Origin: Lentzea cavernae
Lineage (GTDB): Bacteria > Actinomycetota > Actinomycetes > Mycobacteriales > Pseudonocardiaceae
Assembly (NCBI RefSeq): GCF_014653695.1
Contig: NZ_BNAR01000003.1
Location: 515,528-579,527 of the forward strand
Direction: 5' to 3'
DNA: 64,000 bases
In this document: piece after piece, positions 16,862 through 25,630 of the stretch
Layout: the number at the start of each line of letters is the position of its first letter
Position numbering within the stretch: position 1 is the stretch's first letter
Position numbers and translations under genes: made by a program
Notes under the pieces: generated by a model
Databases searched by the model: none
Told to the model about the DNA's origin: nothing
The model's input: only the letters and a program-made list of their open reading frames with translations

Positions 16862-18090
16862 AGCCCTTCCAGCGCCTCACGCATCGGCCGCATCTTGGCG
16901 TGCGCCTCCTGCACCTCGATGTCCGGATCCGAATCGGCCACCAGCCCGCACCCGGCGAACAACCGAGCCGTCGACCCGGAGATCTGCGCACACCTCAAAG
17001 CGATCCCCAGCTCCCCATCACCGTTCCCGTCGATCCACCCGACCGGCCCGGCGTACCGCCCGCGATCCATCCCCTCCAACTGCGAGATCAACCGAGTCGC
17101 GTCCAACCGAGGCGTCCCACCCACAGCAGCAGTCGGATGCACGGCCTCCCCGAGGTGCAACAACGACGTGGACGACTCCAAAGTCCCGATCACGTCAGAA
17201 GACAGGTGCGAAACGTTGGGCAGCCTCAACACCGAGGGGCCCTCCACGGACATGGTCGTGCAAAAGGGCCGCAGGGTGTCCGCGAGAGAGCGGATCGCGT
17301 AGTCGTGCTCCTCGAGGTTCTTCTCCGACGACATCAACGCCGCGGCGAGTTCCTCGTCCGAAATCCCGTCGTGCGGCCAGGTCGTGCCGGCCAGCACCCG
17401 CGAGTCCACGACCGACCCGGTCCTGCGCAGCAACAGTTCGGGCGTGGCGCCGACCAGGCCGTCCACGGCGTAGGCCCAGCACTCGGGGTAACGCCGGGCG
17501 AGGCCCTGCAGCACGAACCGCTGGTCCAGGGGCTTGTCCGTCCGCGCCACCAGGTCGTGGGCGAGCACGACCTTGTCCAGGTCGCCGGCACGCATCCGAG
17601 CCACGGCCTCGCGCACGGCTTCGCGGTACTGCGTGACCGGCAGCTGACCGTTGGCGTAGCGGACCGTGGACGGGCGCGAGAGAGGTGCGACGAGCGGTGC
17701 GGGGTCCGAGGCGCCGATGGTGGTGGTCCACTGCTCGCCGTTGCGGCGGCCGACGACGACCTCGGGCACGATCAGCACCGAGTCGCCGGGGGAGTCCGCG
17801 AAGGCCATCGAGACGAACGCCACGGGGCCGCTGCCCGGCACGCCCAGCTCGTCGTCCACGTCGAGGTGCGAGACGAACTCCTGCCACCACTTGTCCGCCT
17901 GCGCGAACCGGTCGGGGCCGCTGACCTCGAAACGAGCGGCCTCGCCCCAGCCGACCAGGCCCGACCCGTCGCGCACCCAGGCCAGCGCGTTCTCCGGGGC
18001 CGGCAGCAATCCGAGCAGGTCACCGGCGGCGTCCCGCTTCGACCGGACGCGGATTCGCTGCCGTGCTCGCGATGTCGGTGCAGAGGTCAC
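16858..18090 (-). CDS. menF: Isochorismate synthase
   Basis: A 410-residue chorismate-utilising enzyme. The conserved C-terminal block includes LAGTTWPHDGI, SSEKNLEEHDYA, HPTAAVGGTP, GRYAGPVGW and the Mg2+-binding end VQEAHAKMRPM. It converts chorismate to isochorismate, the first committed menaquinone step, feeding MenD (11884-13455). Salicylate or siderophore-type isochorismate synthases have the same fold, but the neighbouring men genes favour menaquinone. GTG 18090 has a TACAGT box 6 nt upstream. The gene is convergent with the XRE/DUF397 pair and their stop codons overlap. Confidence 0.9.
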   Translation of the reverse strand: MTSAPTSRARQRIRVRSKRDAAGDLLGLLPAPENALAWVRDGSGLVGWGEAARFEVSGPDRFAQADKWWQEFVSHLDVDDELGVPGSGPVAFVSMAFADSPGDSVLIVPEVVVGRRNGEQWTTTIGASDPAPLVAPLSRPSTVRYANGQLPVTQYREAVREAVARMRAGDLDKVVLAHDLVARTDKPLDQRFVLQGLARRYPECWAYAVDGLVGATPELLLRRTGSVVDSRVLAGTTWPHDGISDEELAAALMSSEKNLEEHDYAIRSLADTLRPFCTTMSVEGPSVLRLPNVSHLSSDVIGTLESSTSLLHLGEAVHPTAAVGGTPRLDATRLISQLEGMDRGRYAGPVGWIDGNGDGELGIALRCAQISGSTARLFAGCGLVADSDPDIEVQEAHAKMRPMREALEGL

Positions 18091-18096
18091 AGTCCG

Positions 18097-18102
18097 ACTG
18101 TA
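18097..18102 (-). promoter_or_regulatory. Putative -10 box (TACAGT) of menF
   Basis: On the minus strand TACAGT precedes the menF GTG by 6 nt. It is part of a 13-bp palindrome, ACAGTC-C-GACTGT (18090-18102), which could be an operator over the promoter. Confidence 0.45.
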
Positions 18103-18139
18103 TGGACCTCAACCTGAAAGCGCGGCATCCGCCCGGCTC

Positions 18140-18145
18140 TAGACT
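18140..18145 (+). promoter_or_regulatory. Putative -10 box (TAGACT) of the DUF3592 gene
   Basis: TAGACT followed by 8 nt and GTG 18154. Confidence 0.45.
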
Positions 18146-18153
18146 TCTCAGTT

Positions 18154-18600
18154 GTGGTGGAGGACGCAGTGACCAAGACGCCCCGCGGTGTACGCGTCCG
18201 CCGTGCGGCCTGCAGAGCGTTGTTCGTCGTCGGTGGCGTGATCACGCTCGTGTGCGTGCTTCTGCCCATCGCGTGCTGGCGTGACGACGTGGCGATCGAG
18301 CGGTCGATGGGGCAGGCGGTCGCGCAGGTCGACTCCGTGTCCTTCAACCGGACGGTTGTGCGCTACGCCACACCGGACGGGCGCGTGATCATCCCGTCCC
18401 AGGGCGTGCTGTACCCGGACGGGCTCAAGGTGGGCGACAACGTGCGGGTCGAGTACGACCAGACGAACCCCGAGCTGACGCGCGTCGCCGGGCGGACGGC
18501 AGTGCTGTCGCTGCTCCCGGTCGGCACGTTCCTCGTGTCCGTCTGGATCGTCATCGCGGCCGTTGTGACAGTTCTACGCAGATTCGGCACTCGGGTGTAA
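18154..18600 (+). CDS. DUF3592-type membrane protein
   Basis: A 148-residue protein with two transmembrane segments (about residues 22-42 and 117-140) flanking a 70-residue extracytoplasmic beta-rich segment (RYATPDGRVI, VGDNVRVEYDQTNPE). The LKVGDNVRVEYDQTNPE-type ending is typical of DUF3592 proteins, whose function is unknown. Two starts are plausible: GTG 18154 (leaderless, -10 box 8 nt upstream) and GTG 18169 (with GGAGG 5 nt upstream, giving a shorter N-terminus). It ends just before paaA, but paaA appears to have its own promoter. Confidence 0.7.
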   Translation: MVEDAVTKTPRGVRVRRAACRALFVVGGVITLVCVLLPIACWRDDVAIERSMGQAVAQVDSVSFNRTVVRYATPDGRVIIPSQGVLYPDGLKVGDNVRVEYDQTNPELTRVAGRTAVLSLLPVGTFLVSVWIVIAAVVTVLRRFGTRV

Positions 18601-18603
18601 CAT
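18598..18603 (+). promoter_or_regulatory. Putative -10 box (TAACAT) of the paa operon
   Basis: TAACAT overlaps the stop codon of the DUF3592 gene and is followed after 6 nt by the paaA ATG, suggesting a leaderless paaABCDE mRNA. I see no obvious PaaX- or PaaR-type operator nearby. Confidence 0.45.
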
Positions 18604-18609
18604 CGAGGC

Positions 18610-19548
18610 ATGGCGGATGACCTGGAGCTGCGCTTCGAGCGCACGGTGCAGTCCGAATCGCGCATCGAACCGCGCGACTGGATGCCCGACGGCTACCGCA
18701 AGACCCTGATCAGGCAGATCGCCCAGCACGCGCACTCCGAGATCATCGGGATGCAGCCGGAGGGCAACTGGATCAGCCGCGCGCCCTCGCTGCGCCGCAA
18801 GGCGATCCTGCTGGCCAAGGTGCAGGACGAGGCCGGCCACGGCCTGTACCTCTACTCGGCGACGGAGACGCTCGGCGCCGACCGCGAGGACCTGACGACC
18901 AAGCTCATCGAGGGCCGCCAGAAGTACTCGTCGATCTTCAACTACCCGACGCTCACGTTCGCCGACGTCGGCGTCATCGGCTGGCTCGTCGACGGCGCCG
19001 CGATCTGCAACCAGGTGCCGTTGTGCCGCACGTCCTACGGGCCGTACGCGCGCGCAATGATCCGCATCTGCAAGGAGGAGTCGTTCCACCAGCGTCAGGG
19101 CTACGAGCTCCTGATGACGATGATGAGCGGCACCCAGCAGCAGCGCGACATGGTCCAGGACTCGGTGAACCGCTGGTGGTGGCCGGCGCTGATGATGTTC
19201 GGCCCGCCGGACGCCGAGTCCACGAACACCGAGCAGTCCATGGCGTGGCGGATCAAGCGCGACACCAACGACGAGCTGCGGCAGAAGTTCGTGAACATGA
19301 GCATGCCGCAGGCCGAGGCACTTGGCGTGACGTTCCCCGACCCGGACATCAGGTGGAACTCCGAGCGCGGGCAGTACGACTTCGGCCAGCCGGACTGGGA
19401 CGAGTTCTGGCAGGTCGTCAAGGGTGGCGGCGTCTGCAACGAGCAGCGCATCGCCCACCGCCGCAAGGCGCACGAGGACGGCGCGTGGGTCCGCGAGGCC
19501 GCGGCCGCGCACGCCGCCAAGCACGTACGTGAGGAAGGTGCCGCGTGA
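18610..19548 (+). CDS. paaA: 1,2-Phenylacetyl-CoA epoxidase, catalytic subunit A
   Basis: A 312-residue diiron oxygenase subunit. The ferritin-like diiron ligands are visible in [12 protein letters not shown] (ExxH) and [14 protein letters not shown] (ExxH). With PaaC and PaaB it epoxidises the ring of phenylacetyl-CoA using O2 and electrons from PaaE, the entry step of aerobic phenylacetate breakdown. Residues near the N-terminus ([20 protein letters not shown]) fit PaaA. It begins a tightly overlapping paaABCDE operon; paaF-K are not in the window. Confidence 0.96.
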   Translation: MADDLELRFERTVQSESRIEPRDWMPDGYRKTLIRQIAQHAHSEIIGMQPEGNWISRAPSLRRKAILLAKVQDEAGHGLYLYSATETLGADREDLTTKLIEGRQKYSSIFNYPTLTFADVGVIGWLVDGAAICNQVPLCRTSYGPYARAMIRICKEESFHQRQGYELLMTMMSGTQQQRDMVQDSVNRWWWPALMMFGPPDAESTNTEQSMAWRIKRDTNDELRQKFVNMSMPQAEALGVTFPDPDIRWNSERGQYDFGQPDWDEFWQVVKGGGVCNEQRIAHRRKAHEDGAWVREAAAAHAAKHVREEGAA

Positions 19549-19829
19549 GCACGTCTTGGCCCCTGTGGGAAGTGTTCGTGCGCGGCAAGCGCGGGCTGAA
19601 CCACGTGCACGTCGGTTCGCTGCACGCGCCGGACGCCGAAATGGCGCTGCGCAACGCTCGTGACGTCTACACGCGTCGCAACGAGGGCGTGTCGATCTGG
19701 GTCGTGCCCGCCACGGAGATCACGGCCTCCTCGCCGGACGAGAAGGACCCGTTCTTCGCGCCCGCGGGGGACAAGGTCTACCGGCACCCGACGTTCTACG
19801 CGATCCCCGAGGACGTGCCGCACCTATGA
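19545..19829 (+). CDS. paaB: 1,2-Phenylacetyl-CoA epoxidase subunit B
   Basis: A 94-residue protein opening [20 protein letters not shown], a PaaB signature, with [20 protein letters not shown] in the middle. PaaB bridges PaaA-PaaC heterodimers in the epoxidase complex and carries no metal centre itself. The GTG start overlaps the paaA stop (GTGA), and its own end overlaps paaC. Confidence 0.96.
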   Translation: MSTSWPLWEVFVRGKRGLNHVHVGSLHAPDAEMALRNARDVYTRRNEGVSIWVVPATEITASSPDEKDPFFAPAGDKVYRHPTFYAIPEDVPHL

Positions 19830-20710
19830 GCTTCGACAATGCCTACGAGTCCTTGCTGGGCGGCGAAGACGCGCACTGGGCGTTCGGCACGGGCTTCTCC
19901 GAGGCCCTGTCCGGCGTCGACCGCGAGTTCCCGGCGGGCGTGGACCGCGAAGCCCTCGCCGCCTACTGCCTGATGCTCGGCGACGACGCGTTGATCTACT
20001 CGCAGCGGCTCTCGGAGTGGTGCTCGCGCGCTCCCGAGCTGGAAGAGGACATCGCGCTCGCCAACATCGCACTCGACCTGCTCGGCCAGGCCCGCATGCT
20101 GCTGACGCGCGCAGGCGAGGTCCTGGGCAGGGACGAGGACGCGCTGGCGTACCTGCGCGACGAGCGCGAGTTCCGCAACGTGCACCTGGCCGAGATCGAC
20201 TGCGGCCCCGGTCCCGGCGGCGACTTCGCGACGACCATCGCGCGCCTGCTGGTGTTCTCGTCGTGGCGACTCGCCCTGTTCTCCCGCTTGCGCGGCTCGG
20301 CCGATCCGGTCCTGGCGGCCGTCGCCGAGAAGGGCCTGAAAGAGCTGGCCTACCACCGCGACCACGCCGCCCAGTGGACCGTCCGCCTCGGCGACGGCAC
20401 CGACGAGTCGCACCGCCGCATGCAGGCGGGCCTCGACCGCGTGTGGCCCTTCGTGGACGAGCTGTTCGCGACCCACGCCGTCGAAACCGCTCTGGCCGGG
20501 GTCGCCGTCGACCCGGCGTCGTTGAGGTCCGAAGTGGACGGTGTGCTCGAAGCGGTGCTGTCCGCTTCCGGTCTCACGCGTCCCCAGGACACTCGCGCGG
20601 CTCGCGTCGCGGGCATGGCGGGCCGCGACGGCGTGCACACCGAGGCCATGGGCTACCTGCTCGCCGAGATGCAGCACCTGCACCGCTCGCTGCCCGGAGC
20701 GGTCTGGTGA
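19826..20710 (+). CDS. paaC: 1,2-Phenylacetyl-CoA epoxidase subunit C
   Basis: A 294-residue ferritin-like structural subunit that pairs with PaaA. Characteristic segments are MLGDDALIYSQRLSEW, LANIALDLLGQARMLL and ELAYHRDHAAQWTVRLGDGT. It keeps the four-helix bundle, but in this family the metal site is lost or non-catalytic. The ATG overlaps the paaB stop (ATGA) and the end overlaps paaD. An [20 protein letters not shown] start fits actinobacterial PaaC. Confidence 0.95.
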   Translation: MSFDNAYESLLGGEDAHWAFGTGFSEALSGVDREFPAGVDREALAAYCLMLGDDALIYSQRLSEWCSRAPELEEDIALANIALDLLGQARMLLTRAGEVLGRDEDALAYLRDEREFRNVHLAEIDCGPGPGGDFATTIARLLVFSSWRLALFSRLRGSADPVLAAVAEKGLKELAYHRDHAAQWTVRLGDGTDESHRRMQAGLDRVWPFVDELFATHAVETALAGVAVDPASLRSEVDGVLEAVLSASGLTRPQDTRAARVAGMAGRDGVHTEAMGYLLAEMQHLHRSLPGAVW

Positions 20711-21198
20711 CGACGGCGCTGGAGGTCGCGTCGGCCGTGCGGGACCCGGAACTCCCGGTCCTCACGCTGGCGGACCTGGGCGTGCTGCGCGAGGTGTCCG
20801 AACAGGACGGTCGCGTCGTCGTCACCATCACCCCGACCTACTCGGGCTGCCCCGCGATCGACGAGATGGGCGCCGACCTGCGCCGATCACTGGTCTCCGC
20901 GGGCTACGAGGACGTCGAGGTGCGCCTGTCGCTGTCCCCGGCCTGGACCACGGACTGGATCAGCGACGAGGGCCGTTCGAAGCTGGCCGCCGCCGGCATC
21001 GCACCGCCGTCCCGCATCGGCCCGTCGGTCGCCGGCCCGGTGCCGCTGAACCTCGTGCCCCCGTCACGCCAGGTCGCCTGCCCGCAGTGCGGCTCGCTCA
21101 ACACCTCGGAGATTTCACGGTTCGGCTCGACCGCGTGCAAGGCCCTGCGCCGCTGCAACGCCTGCGCCGAACCGTTCGAGCACGTCAAGGAGATCTGA
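20707..21198 (+). CDS. paaD: Phenylacetate degradation Fe-S maturation protein PaaD
   Basis: A 163-residue protein of the MIP18/DUF59 family with a C-terminal zinc-ribbon-like module. The N-terminal part has VRDPELPVLTLADLGVLR and TYSGCPAIDEM; the C-terminal part has CPQCGS and CNAC, two CxxC pairs. PaaD is needed for an active epoxidase, probably by helping mature its iron centres. The GTG start overlaps the paaC stop (GTGA); the gene is directly abutted by paaE. Confidence 0.93.
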   Translation: MTTALEVASAVRDPELPVLTLADLGVLREVSEQDGRVVVTITPTYSGCPAIDEMGADLRRSLVSAGYEDVEVRLSLSPAWTTDWISDEGRSKLAAAGIAPPSRIGPSVAGPVPLNLVPPSRQVACPQCGSLNTSEISRFGSTACKALRRCNACAEPFEHVKEI

Positions 21199-22239
21199 GT
21201 GGCCCGCCGCGCTGCCTTCCACAAGCTGACGGTCGCCCGCGTCGACCGCCTCTGCGACGACGCCGTGGCCGTCACCTTCGACGTGCCCGCGGACCTCTCG
21301 GGGGAGTTCGCCTTCACCGCGGGCCAGTACCTGACCCTGCGCCAAGGCGACGAACGCCGCTCCTACTCGATCTGCGCCCCCACCGGCGCCGCCCCGCGCA
21401 TCGGCGTCCGCCGAGTCGACGGCGGCCAGTTCTCGACGTGGCTGGTCGACCGCCTCGTCCCCGGCGACGTGATCGAGGTCCTGCCCCCGCTCGGCAAGTT
21501 CACGCCGTCGGGCACCGGCACCCACCACGGCCTCGTCGTAGCCGGCTCCGGCATCACCCCGGCCCTGTCGATCGCCGCCACGGTCCTCGCCACCGGCGCC
21601 CGCGTGACCCTCATGTACGGCAACCGCAGCACCAACACGGTGATGTTCGCCGACGAACTGGCCGACCTGAAGGACCGCTACCCGGCCACCTTCCAGCTGA
21701 TCCACGTCCTGTCCCGCGAACCCCGCGACGTCGAACTCTTCACCGGCCGCCTCACCGCCGAGAAGCTCACCGCCCTGTTCGGCAGCGTCGTCCCGTTCGA
21801 CGCCATCGACGAATGGTGGCTGTGCGGCCCCTACGAGATGGTCCAGGACGCCACAGCCGTGCTGCGCGATCGCGGCGTTGCTCCTGACCGCGTGCACCAC
21901 GAACTCTTCTACGTGGACGAGCCCCCGCCCCCTCCGCGCCGTGCGGAGGCCGTGGTGGACGCGGCCGCTTCGGTCACCGTGGTGCTGGACGGCAAGTCGA
22001 CCACCCTGCCGTTGCCCGCCGACGAGCCGATCCTGGATGCGGCTCAGCGCGTGCGTGCGGATCTGCCGTTCGCTTGCAAGGGCGGTGTGTGCGGCACGTG
22101 CCGTGCGCTCGTGACCGAGGGGAGCGTGGAGATGCGGCGGAACTACGCGCTCGACGAGTCCGAGGTGGCGGCCGGGTTCGTGCTGACCTGTCAGGCGCTG
22201 CCGACCAGCGAGTGCGTGACGGTCGACTTCGACGCCTGA
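21199..22239 (+). CDS. paaE: Phenylacetyl-CoA epoxidase reductase subunit
   Basis: A 346-residue flavin-iron-sulfur reductase. The FAD domain has RSYSICAPTG, the NAD(P)H domain has GSGITPALSI and WWLCGPYEM, and the C-terminal plant-type ferredoxin domain has CKGGVCGTC followed by a cysteine about 30 residues later (LTCQAL), completing the four [2Fe-2S] ligands. It passes electrons from NADPH to the PaaAC diiron centre. It starts with a GTG immediately after paaD and is followed by a small hairpin that may end the operon. Confidence 0.95.
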   Translation: MARRAAFHKLTVARVDRLCDDAVAVTFDVPADLSGEFAFTAGQYLTLRQGDERRSYSICAPTGAAPRIGVRRVDGGQFSTWLVDRLVPGDVIEVLPPLGKFTPSGTGTHHGLVVAGSGITPALSIAATVLATGARVTLMYGNRSTNTVMFADELADLKDRYPATFQLIHVLSREPRDVELFTGRLTAEKLTALFGSVVPFDAIDEWWLCGPYEMVQDATAVLRDRGVAPDRVHHELFYVDEPPPPPRRAEAVVDAAASVTVVLDGKSTTLPLPADEPILDAAQRVRADLPFACKGGVCGTCRALVTEGSVEMRRNYALDESEVAAGFVLTCQALPTSECVTVDFDA

Positions 22240-22241
22240 AC

Positions 22242-22263
22242 GGAGTAGCTCGTTACTCCTTTG
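22242..22263 (+). terminator. Putative terminator of the paa operon
   Basis: GGAGTA (22242-22247), loop GCTCGT, TACTCC (22254-22259), then TTTG. A short perfect stem and brief T-run just after paaE. Confidence 0.5.
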
Positions 22264-22277
22264 AGACCATATGGTCC

Positions 22278-22805
22278 ATGTGGCATGGATTCTTGGACGA
22301 GTCGCGTCGAGGTGCGACCTATCTCGTCGCGGTGACCTTGGTGCGATCGAGAGATCTCGACGCGATGCGTTCTGTGATGCGCGGCCTGGTGAAGCGCGGG
22401 CAGCGGCGAATCCACTTCAACGACGAGGGTGACCGCCAGCGCAAGGAAGTGCTTGCGCACATCTGTGCTCTTGGCGTGCGTTCTCACGTGTGGACCTGCA
22501 AGCACAACAACGATGCCGTTGCGCGCTCCGCCTGCCTGTTCGACATGATTCCTCGGCTGGTGGAGCTCGACGTCTCACGTCTGGTGCTCGAGAGCTGTCA
22601 GCACCAGGACGCTGCTGACCGCCGCGTGCTCGCGTCCGGAATCCGCAAGTTCGGCGGGACGTTCACGTACGAGCACCTGAGGCCGGTTGAGGACCCGCTG
22701 TTGTGGATCAGCGACGCGATCGCGTGGTCGTACGGTGCGGGCGGCGAGTGGCGCAGGCGGACCGTTGACCTGATCGAAGAGGTGTCGGCGGCAGAAAGCC
22801 CCTAG
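22278..22805 (+). CDS. DUF3800-type protein
   Basis: A 175-residue protein opening WHGFLDES, the DES acidic motif found at the start of DUF3800 proteins, which have an RNase H-like fold. Later acidic positions (LVLESC, ISDAIAW) fit this fold. Members are often encoded in accessory or mobile regions, and their biochemical role is unsettled. ATG 22278 lies next to a 12-bp palindrome GACCATATGGTC (22265-22276). The codons are less GC-biased than in the paa genes. It has no obvious partner on either side. Confidence 0.65.
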   Translation: MWHGFLDESRRGATYLVAVTLVRSRDLDAMRSVMRGLVKRGQRRIHFNDEGDRQRKEVLAHICALGVRSHVWTCKHNNDAVARSACLFDMIPRLVELDVSRLVLESCQHQDAADRRVLASGIRKFGGTFTYEHLRPVEDPLLWISDAIAWSYGAGGEWRRRTVDLIEEVSAAESP

Positions 22806-22816
22806 ACAGCGCGAAA

Positions 22817-22849
22817 CCCGGCAACCCGTCGTCCGGCGGGTGAACCGGG
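22817..22849. terminator. Hairpin after the DUF3800 gene
   Basis: Nested repeat CCCGG-caa-CCCG ... CGGG-tgaa-CCGGG starting 11 nt after the DUF3800 stop. There is no T-run, so termination is only possible. Confidence 0.3.
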
Positions 22850-22961
22850 TCCACTTCCGGCTCCTATTGGAACCGACAAGAAGAACCATAGCAGAGATAT
22901 GTGTCCAGCCCGTGATTCATGTCCACCACGAACAGGCGATGAGCGTGGCACCATCGAAGAC

Positions 22962-23594
22962 ATGGGACTCGTCCTCCGCTCAGCGCTCTGGGGTGCCGGT
23001 ATCGGCACCCTGCTGATGGGCGCCTTCGTCGGAGTCATCGACGTCTCCACCCCGAACACCTCACCGCAGTCCTCGGTCGCCATCACGATCATCGCGCTGC
23101 TCATGGTCGCCGTCATGATGGGCGGCATCCCCGGCGCGGTCGTCGGCACGATCGTGGGCGCCATCCGCCACTCGGCCCGGCAGCCGCGCCAGCCAATGCA
23201 CCCCATGCGCCCGATGCACCCGCCGGTGCCGCAGCAGCCCTACGACATGTGGTCCGACCTGGTCGAACGGTGTGCCGCGTCGACGCGCCGGGTCGCGGCC
23301 GCGATCCACACCGTGCCGAACTCGCCGGCCAAGGACTGGCTGTGGCGCATCAGCGAGCAGCTGACCAGGGAACTCGACGACGTGCGCGGCATCGCGCAGC
23401 TCGGGCGGGCGCTGGGCGCGGTCGACCGGCAGCACCCCGTCTACCAGCGGTTGCTCAAGGCCTCGCACGACTTCCACCAGTTCGAGAACGAGGTGGGGCG
23501 GGTGGCGTTGCAGATGTTCGACCACCCGGAGCTGGACGAGGCGCGCACGCACCTCGAGGTGCTCGAGAAGCAGCTCCCTCAGCTGTCGGCCTGA
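22962..23594 (+). CDS. Unknown membrane protein with helical cytoplasmic tail
   Basis: A 210-residue protein. Two transmembrane segments (about residues 6-28 and 40-70) are followed by a methionine- and proline-rich hinge (MHPMRPMHPP) and a soluble helical domain of about 110 residues. The topology suggests a membrane anchor with a cytoplasmic helical bundle. I recognise no family. Its last 16 bp overlap the end of the convergent inositol monophosphatase gene. Confidence 0.6.
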   Translation: MGLVLRSALWGAGIGTLLMGAFVGVIDVSTPNTSPQSSVAITIIALLMVAVMMGGIPGAVVGTIVGAIRHSARQPRQPMHPMRPMHPPVPQQPYDMWSDLVERCAASTRRVAAAIHTVPNSPAKDWLWRISEQLTRELDDVRGIAQLGRALGAVDRQHPVYQRLLKASHDFHQFENEVGRVALQMFDHPELDEARTHLEVLEKQLPQLSA

Positions 23595-24412
23595 AGCGCC
23601 GACTGCCACCAGCTCAGGACCTCGTCGGCCGCCTCGGGTGCGGCCACCAGCAGGCCGTCCACGGGTAGTTGGGCGCCCTCGCCGCGTCTGTCGAGCACGA
23701 CCGCACCTGATTCCACGGCCAGTGACACCGCACCGGCGACGTCCCACTCGTGGTAGCCGTGCAGCACGGCGGCGGCCACGTGTCCCAGCGCCACCTGTGC
23801 GACGGCCAGGCACTTGGAGCCGAGGACGCGCACGCCCGTGCCGGCTATCGCGGCCGTGGAGATGAACTCGCCCATGCCTTCCCACGGGCCGGTGCGCGTC
23901 ATCTCGGTGCACACGACCAGGGAGTCGCCTTGGCGTTCGGCCAGGCGGACCGGGGTGCCGTTCGCGCGCATGCCGCGGCCGCGGGCGGCGGCGTAGATCT
24001 GGGAGCGGTACGGGTCGGCGACGACGCCGACGACGGGGCCCCAGCGGTCCACCAGCGCGAGGCTGTAGGCGCACCAGGGCATGCCCGCGGTGTAGTTCGC
24101 GGTGCCGTCCACGGGGTCGACGACCCAGCGGAACTCCGAGTCGCCGGGGACGTCGGCGTCGGTGTTCTCGCAGAACACGGGGATCGAGGGGAACTCGGCG
24201 GTGAGCACGCGCCGGGTGTGGCGTTCCAGGGTGCGGTCGGTGTCGGTGACCCAGTCGAACGGTGACTCGCCGGAGTCGGGACGCACGCCGCGGCCGGCGG
24301 TGGCCATGATGACGTCCGAGGCGTCGTTCGCCAGGCGACCGGCCACCTCCAGGGCGATGGACACCAGTCCGGGGTCAACCGGCTGCGCGGGGCGGGACGA
24401 CAAGACGGTCAT
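23579..24412 (-). CDS. Inositol monophosphatase-family phosphatase
   Basis: A 277-residue Mg2+-dependent phosphatase. It carries the metal-binding motif [15 protein letters not shown] (D-P-x-D-G-T), the upstream glutamate in FCENTDAD, and the C-terminal WDVAGAV. It dephosphorylates inositol phosphate or a related sugar phosphate; SuhB- and HisN-like roles share these motifs, so the substrate is not fixed. The neighbouring glycosyltransferases make a role in phosphoinositide or mannolipid supply reasonable. It diverges from the mgtA-like gene and converges on the 22962-23594 gene. Confidence 0.88.
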   Translation of the reverse strand: MTVLSSRPAQPVDPGLVSIALEVAGRLANDASDVIMATAGRGVRPDSGESPFDWVTDTDRTLERHTRRVLTAEFPSIPVFCENTDADVPGDSEFRWVVDPVDGTANYTAGMPWCAYSLALVDRWGPVVGVVADPYRSQIYAAARGRGMRANGTPVRLAERQGDSLVVCTEMTRTGPWEGMGEFISTAAIAGTGVRVLGSKCLAVAQVALGHVAAAVLHGYHEWDVAGAVSLAVESGAVVLDRRGEGAQLPVDGLLVAAPEAADEVLSWWQSALQADS

Positions 24413-24532
24413 GCTGGCCTAGTTTCACCGCGTCGTGTGTCCGGAAACCGAAGCGCAGATGACGAATCGACGATCACCTGGCCACGACGTGAGGTGTTCC
24501 GTCCACGTCAAATCCCGCGTCACGCGGACTTC

Positions 24533-25630
24533 ATGCGGGCACCTCAGGGTGTCCCTGTGCGAGTAGCGATCGTGACCGAGAGCTTCCTGCCTCAGGTGAA
24601 CGGCGTCACCAACTCCGTGCTCCGCGTCCTGGAGCACCTGCGGCGGGGCGGCCACCAGGCGCTCGTCGTGGCGCCCGGCGCCGGCGCGGACGAGCACCAC
24701 GGCACGCCCGTCGTCAGAGTCCCCTCCGTCGACGTGCCCATGGTGACGAGCCTCCCCATCGGCGTGCCGGGCCCGAGAGTGCTGCACGCGCTCGCCGAGT
24801 TCCAGCCCGACGTCGTGCACCTCGCCTCACCGTTCGTGCTCGGCGCCTACGGTCTCAGAGCCGCGCGCAAGCTCGACGTCCCGACCGTCGCGGTCTACCA
24901 GACCGACGTCGCCGGGTTCGCGGGCAACTACGGACTGGGCCTCACCAAACGCGCCGCGTGGCGGTGGACCAAGCGCCTGCACACGCTCGCCGACCGCACG
25001 CTCGCCCCGTCGACCTCGGCGGTGGAGGCGCTCGAACAGCACGGCGTGCCGCGCGTGCACCGGTGGGGCCGCGGCGTCGACATCGACCTCTTCCACCCGC
25101 GCCCGAAGCACAACGACGAGCTGACCATCGGCTACGTCGGCCGCCTCGCGCCGGAGAAGCAGGTGCAGCGCCTCAGGGAACTGCACGACCTGCCCGGCGT
25201 GAAGCTCCGGATCGTCGGCGACGGCCCGGACCGCGACCAGCTCGAGAAGGACATGCCGAACGCCGAGTTCCTGGGCTTCCGCACCGGTGAGGACCTGGCA
25301 GAGGCCTACGCCTCGCTCGACGTCTTCATCCACACCGGCCCGCACGAGACGTTCTGCCAGGCCGTCCAGGAGGCCCTCGCCACGGGCCTCCCGGTCCTGG
25401 CGCCGAACGCCGGTGGCCCCCGCGACCTGGTCCGCCACGGCCGCACCGGCTACCTGTTCGAGGATGACATCGCGCAGTACGTCGACCTGCTGCGCGACCC
25501 GATGGTGCGCAAGCGCTTCGGCCTGGCCGCCCGCAAGTCGGTGCTCACCCGCACCTGGCCCGCTATCTGCGACCAGCTGATGGGCCACTACGCCGCGGTG
25601 ATGGGACTCACCCACCAGGCGGCCGCTTGA
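24533..25630 (+). CDS. mgtA: GT4-family glycosyltransferase, MgtA-like mannosyltransferase
   Basis: A 365-residue GT-B enzyme. The N-terminal acceptor domain has [20 protein letters not shown]; the C-terminal nucleotide-sugar domain has [21 protein letters not shown] and [18 protein letters not shown] with the E-x7-E motif. It closely resembles mycobacterial Rv0557 (MgtA/PimB), which adds mannose from GDP-mannose to a glucuronosyl diacylglycerol; that gene also lies beside menG. The substrate here is inferred. ATG 24533 is chosen; GTG 24557 is possible. The next glycosyltransferase overlaps its end. Confidence 0.82.
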   Translation: MRAPQGVPVRVAIVTESFLPQVNGVTNSVLRVLEHLRRGGHQALVVAPGAGADEHHGTPVVRVPSVDVPMVTSLPIGVPGPRVLHALAEFQPDVVHLASPFVLGAYGLRAARKLDVPTVAVYQTDVAGFAGNYGLGLTKRAAWRWTKRLHTLADRTLAPSTSAVEALEQHGVPRVHRWGRGVDIDLFHPRPKHNDELTIGYVGRLAPEKQVQRLRELHDLPGVKLRIVGDGPDRDQLEKDMPNAEFLGFRTGEDLAEAYASLDVFIHTGPHETFCQAVQEALATGLPVLAPNAGGPRDLVRHGRTGYLFEDDIAQYVDLLRDPMVRKRFGLAARKSVLTRTWPAICDQLMGHYAAVMGLTHQAAA

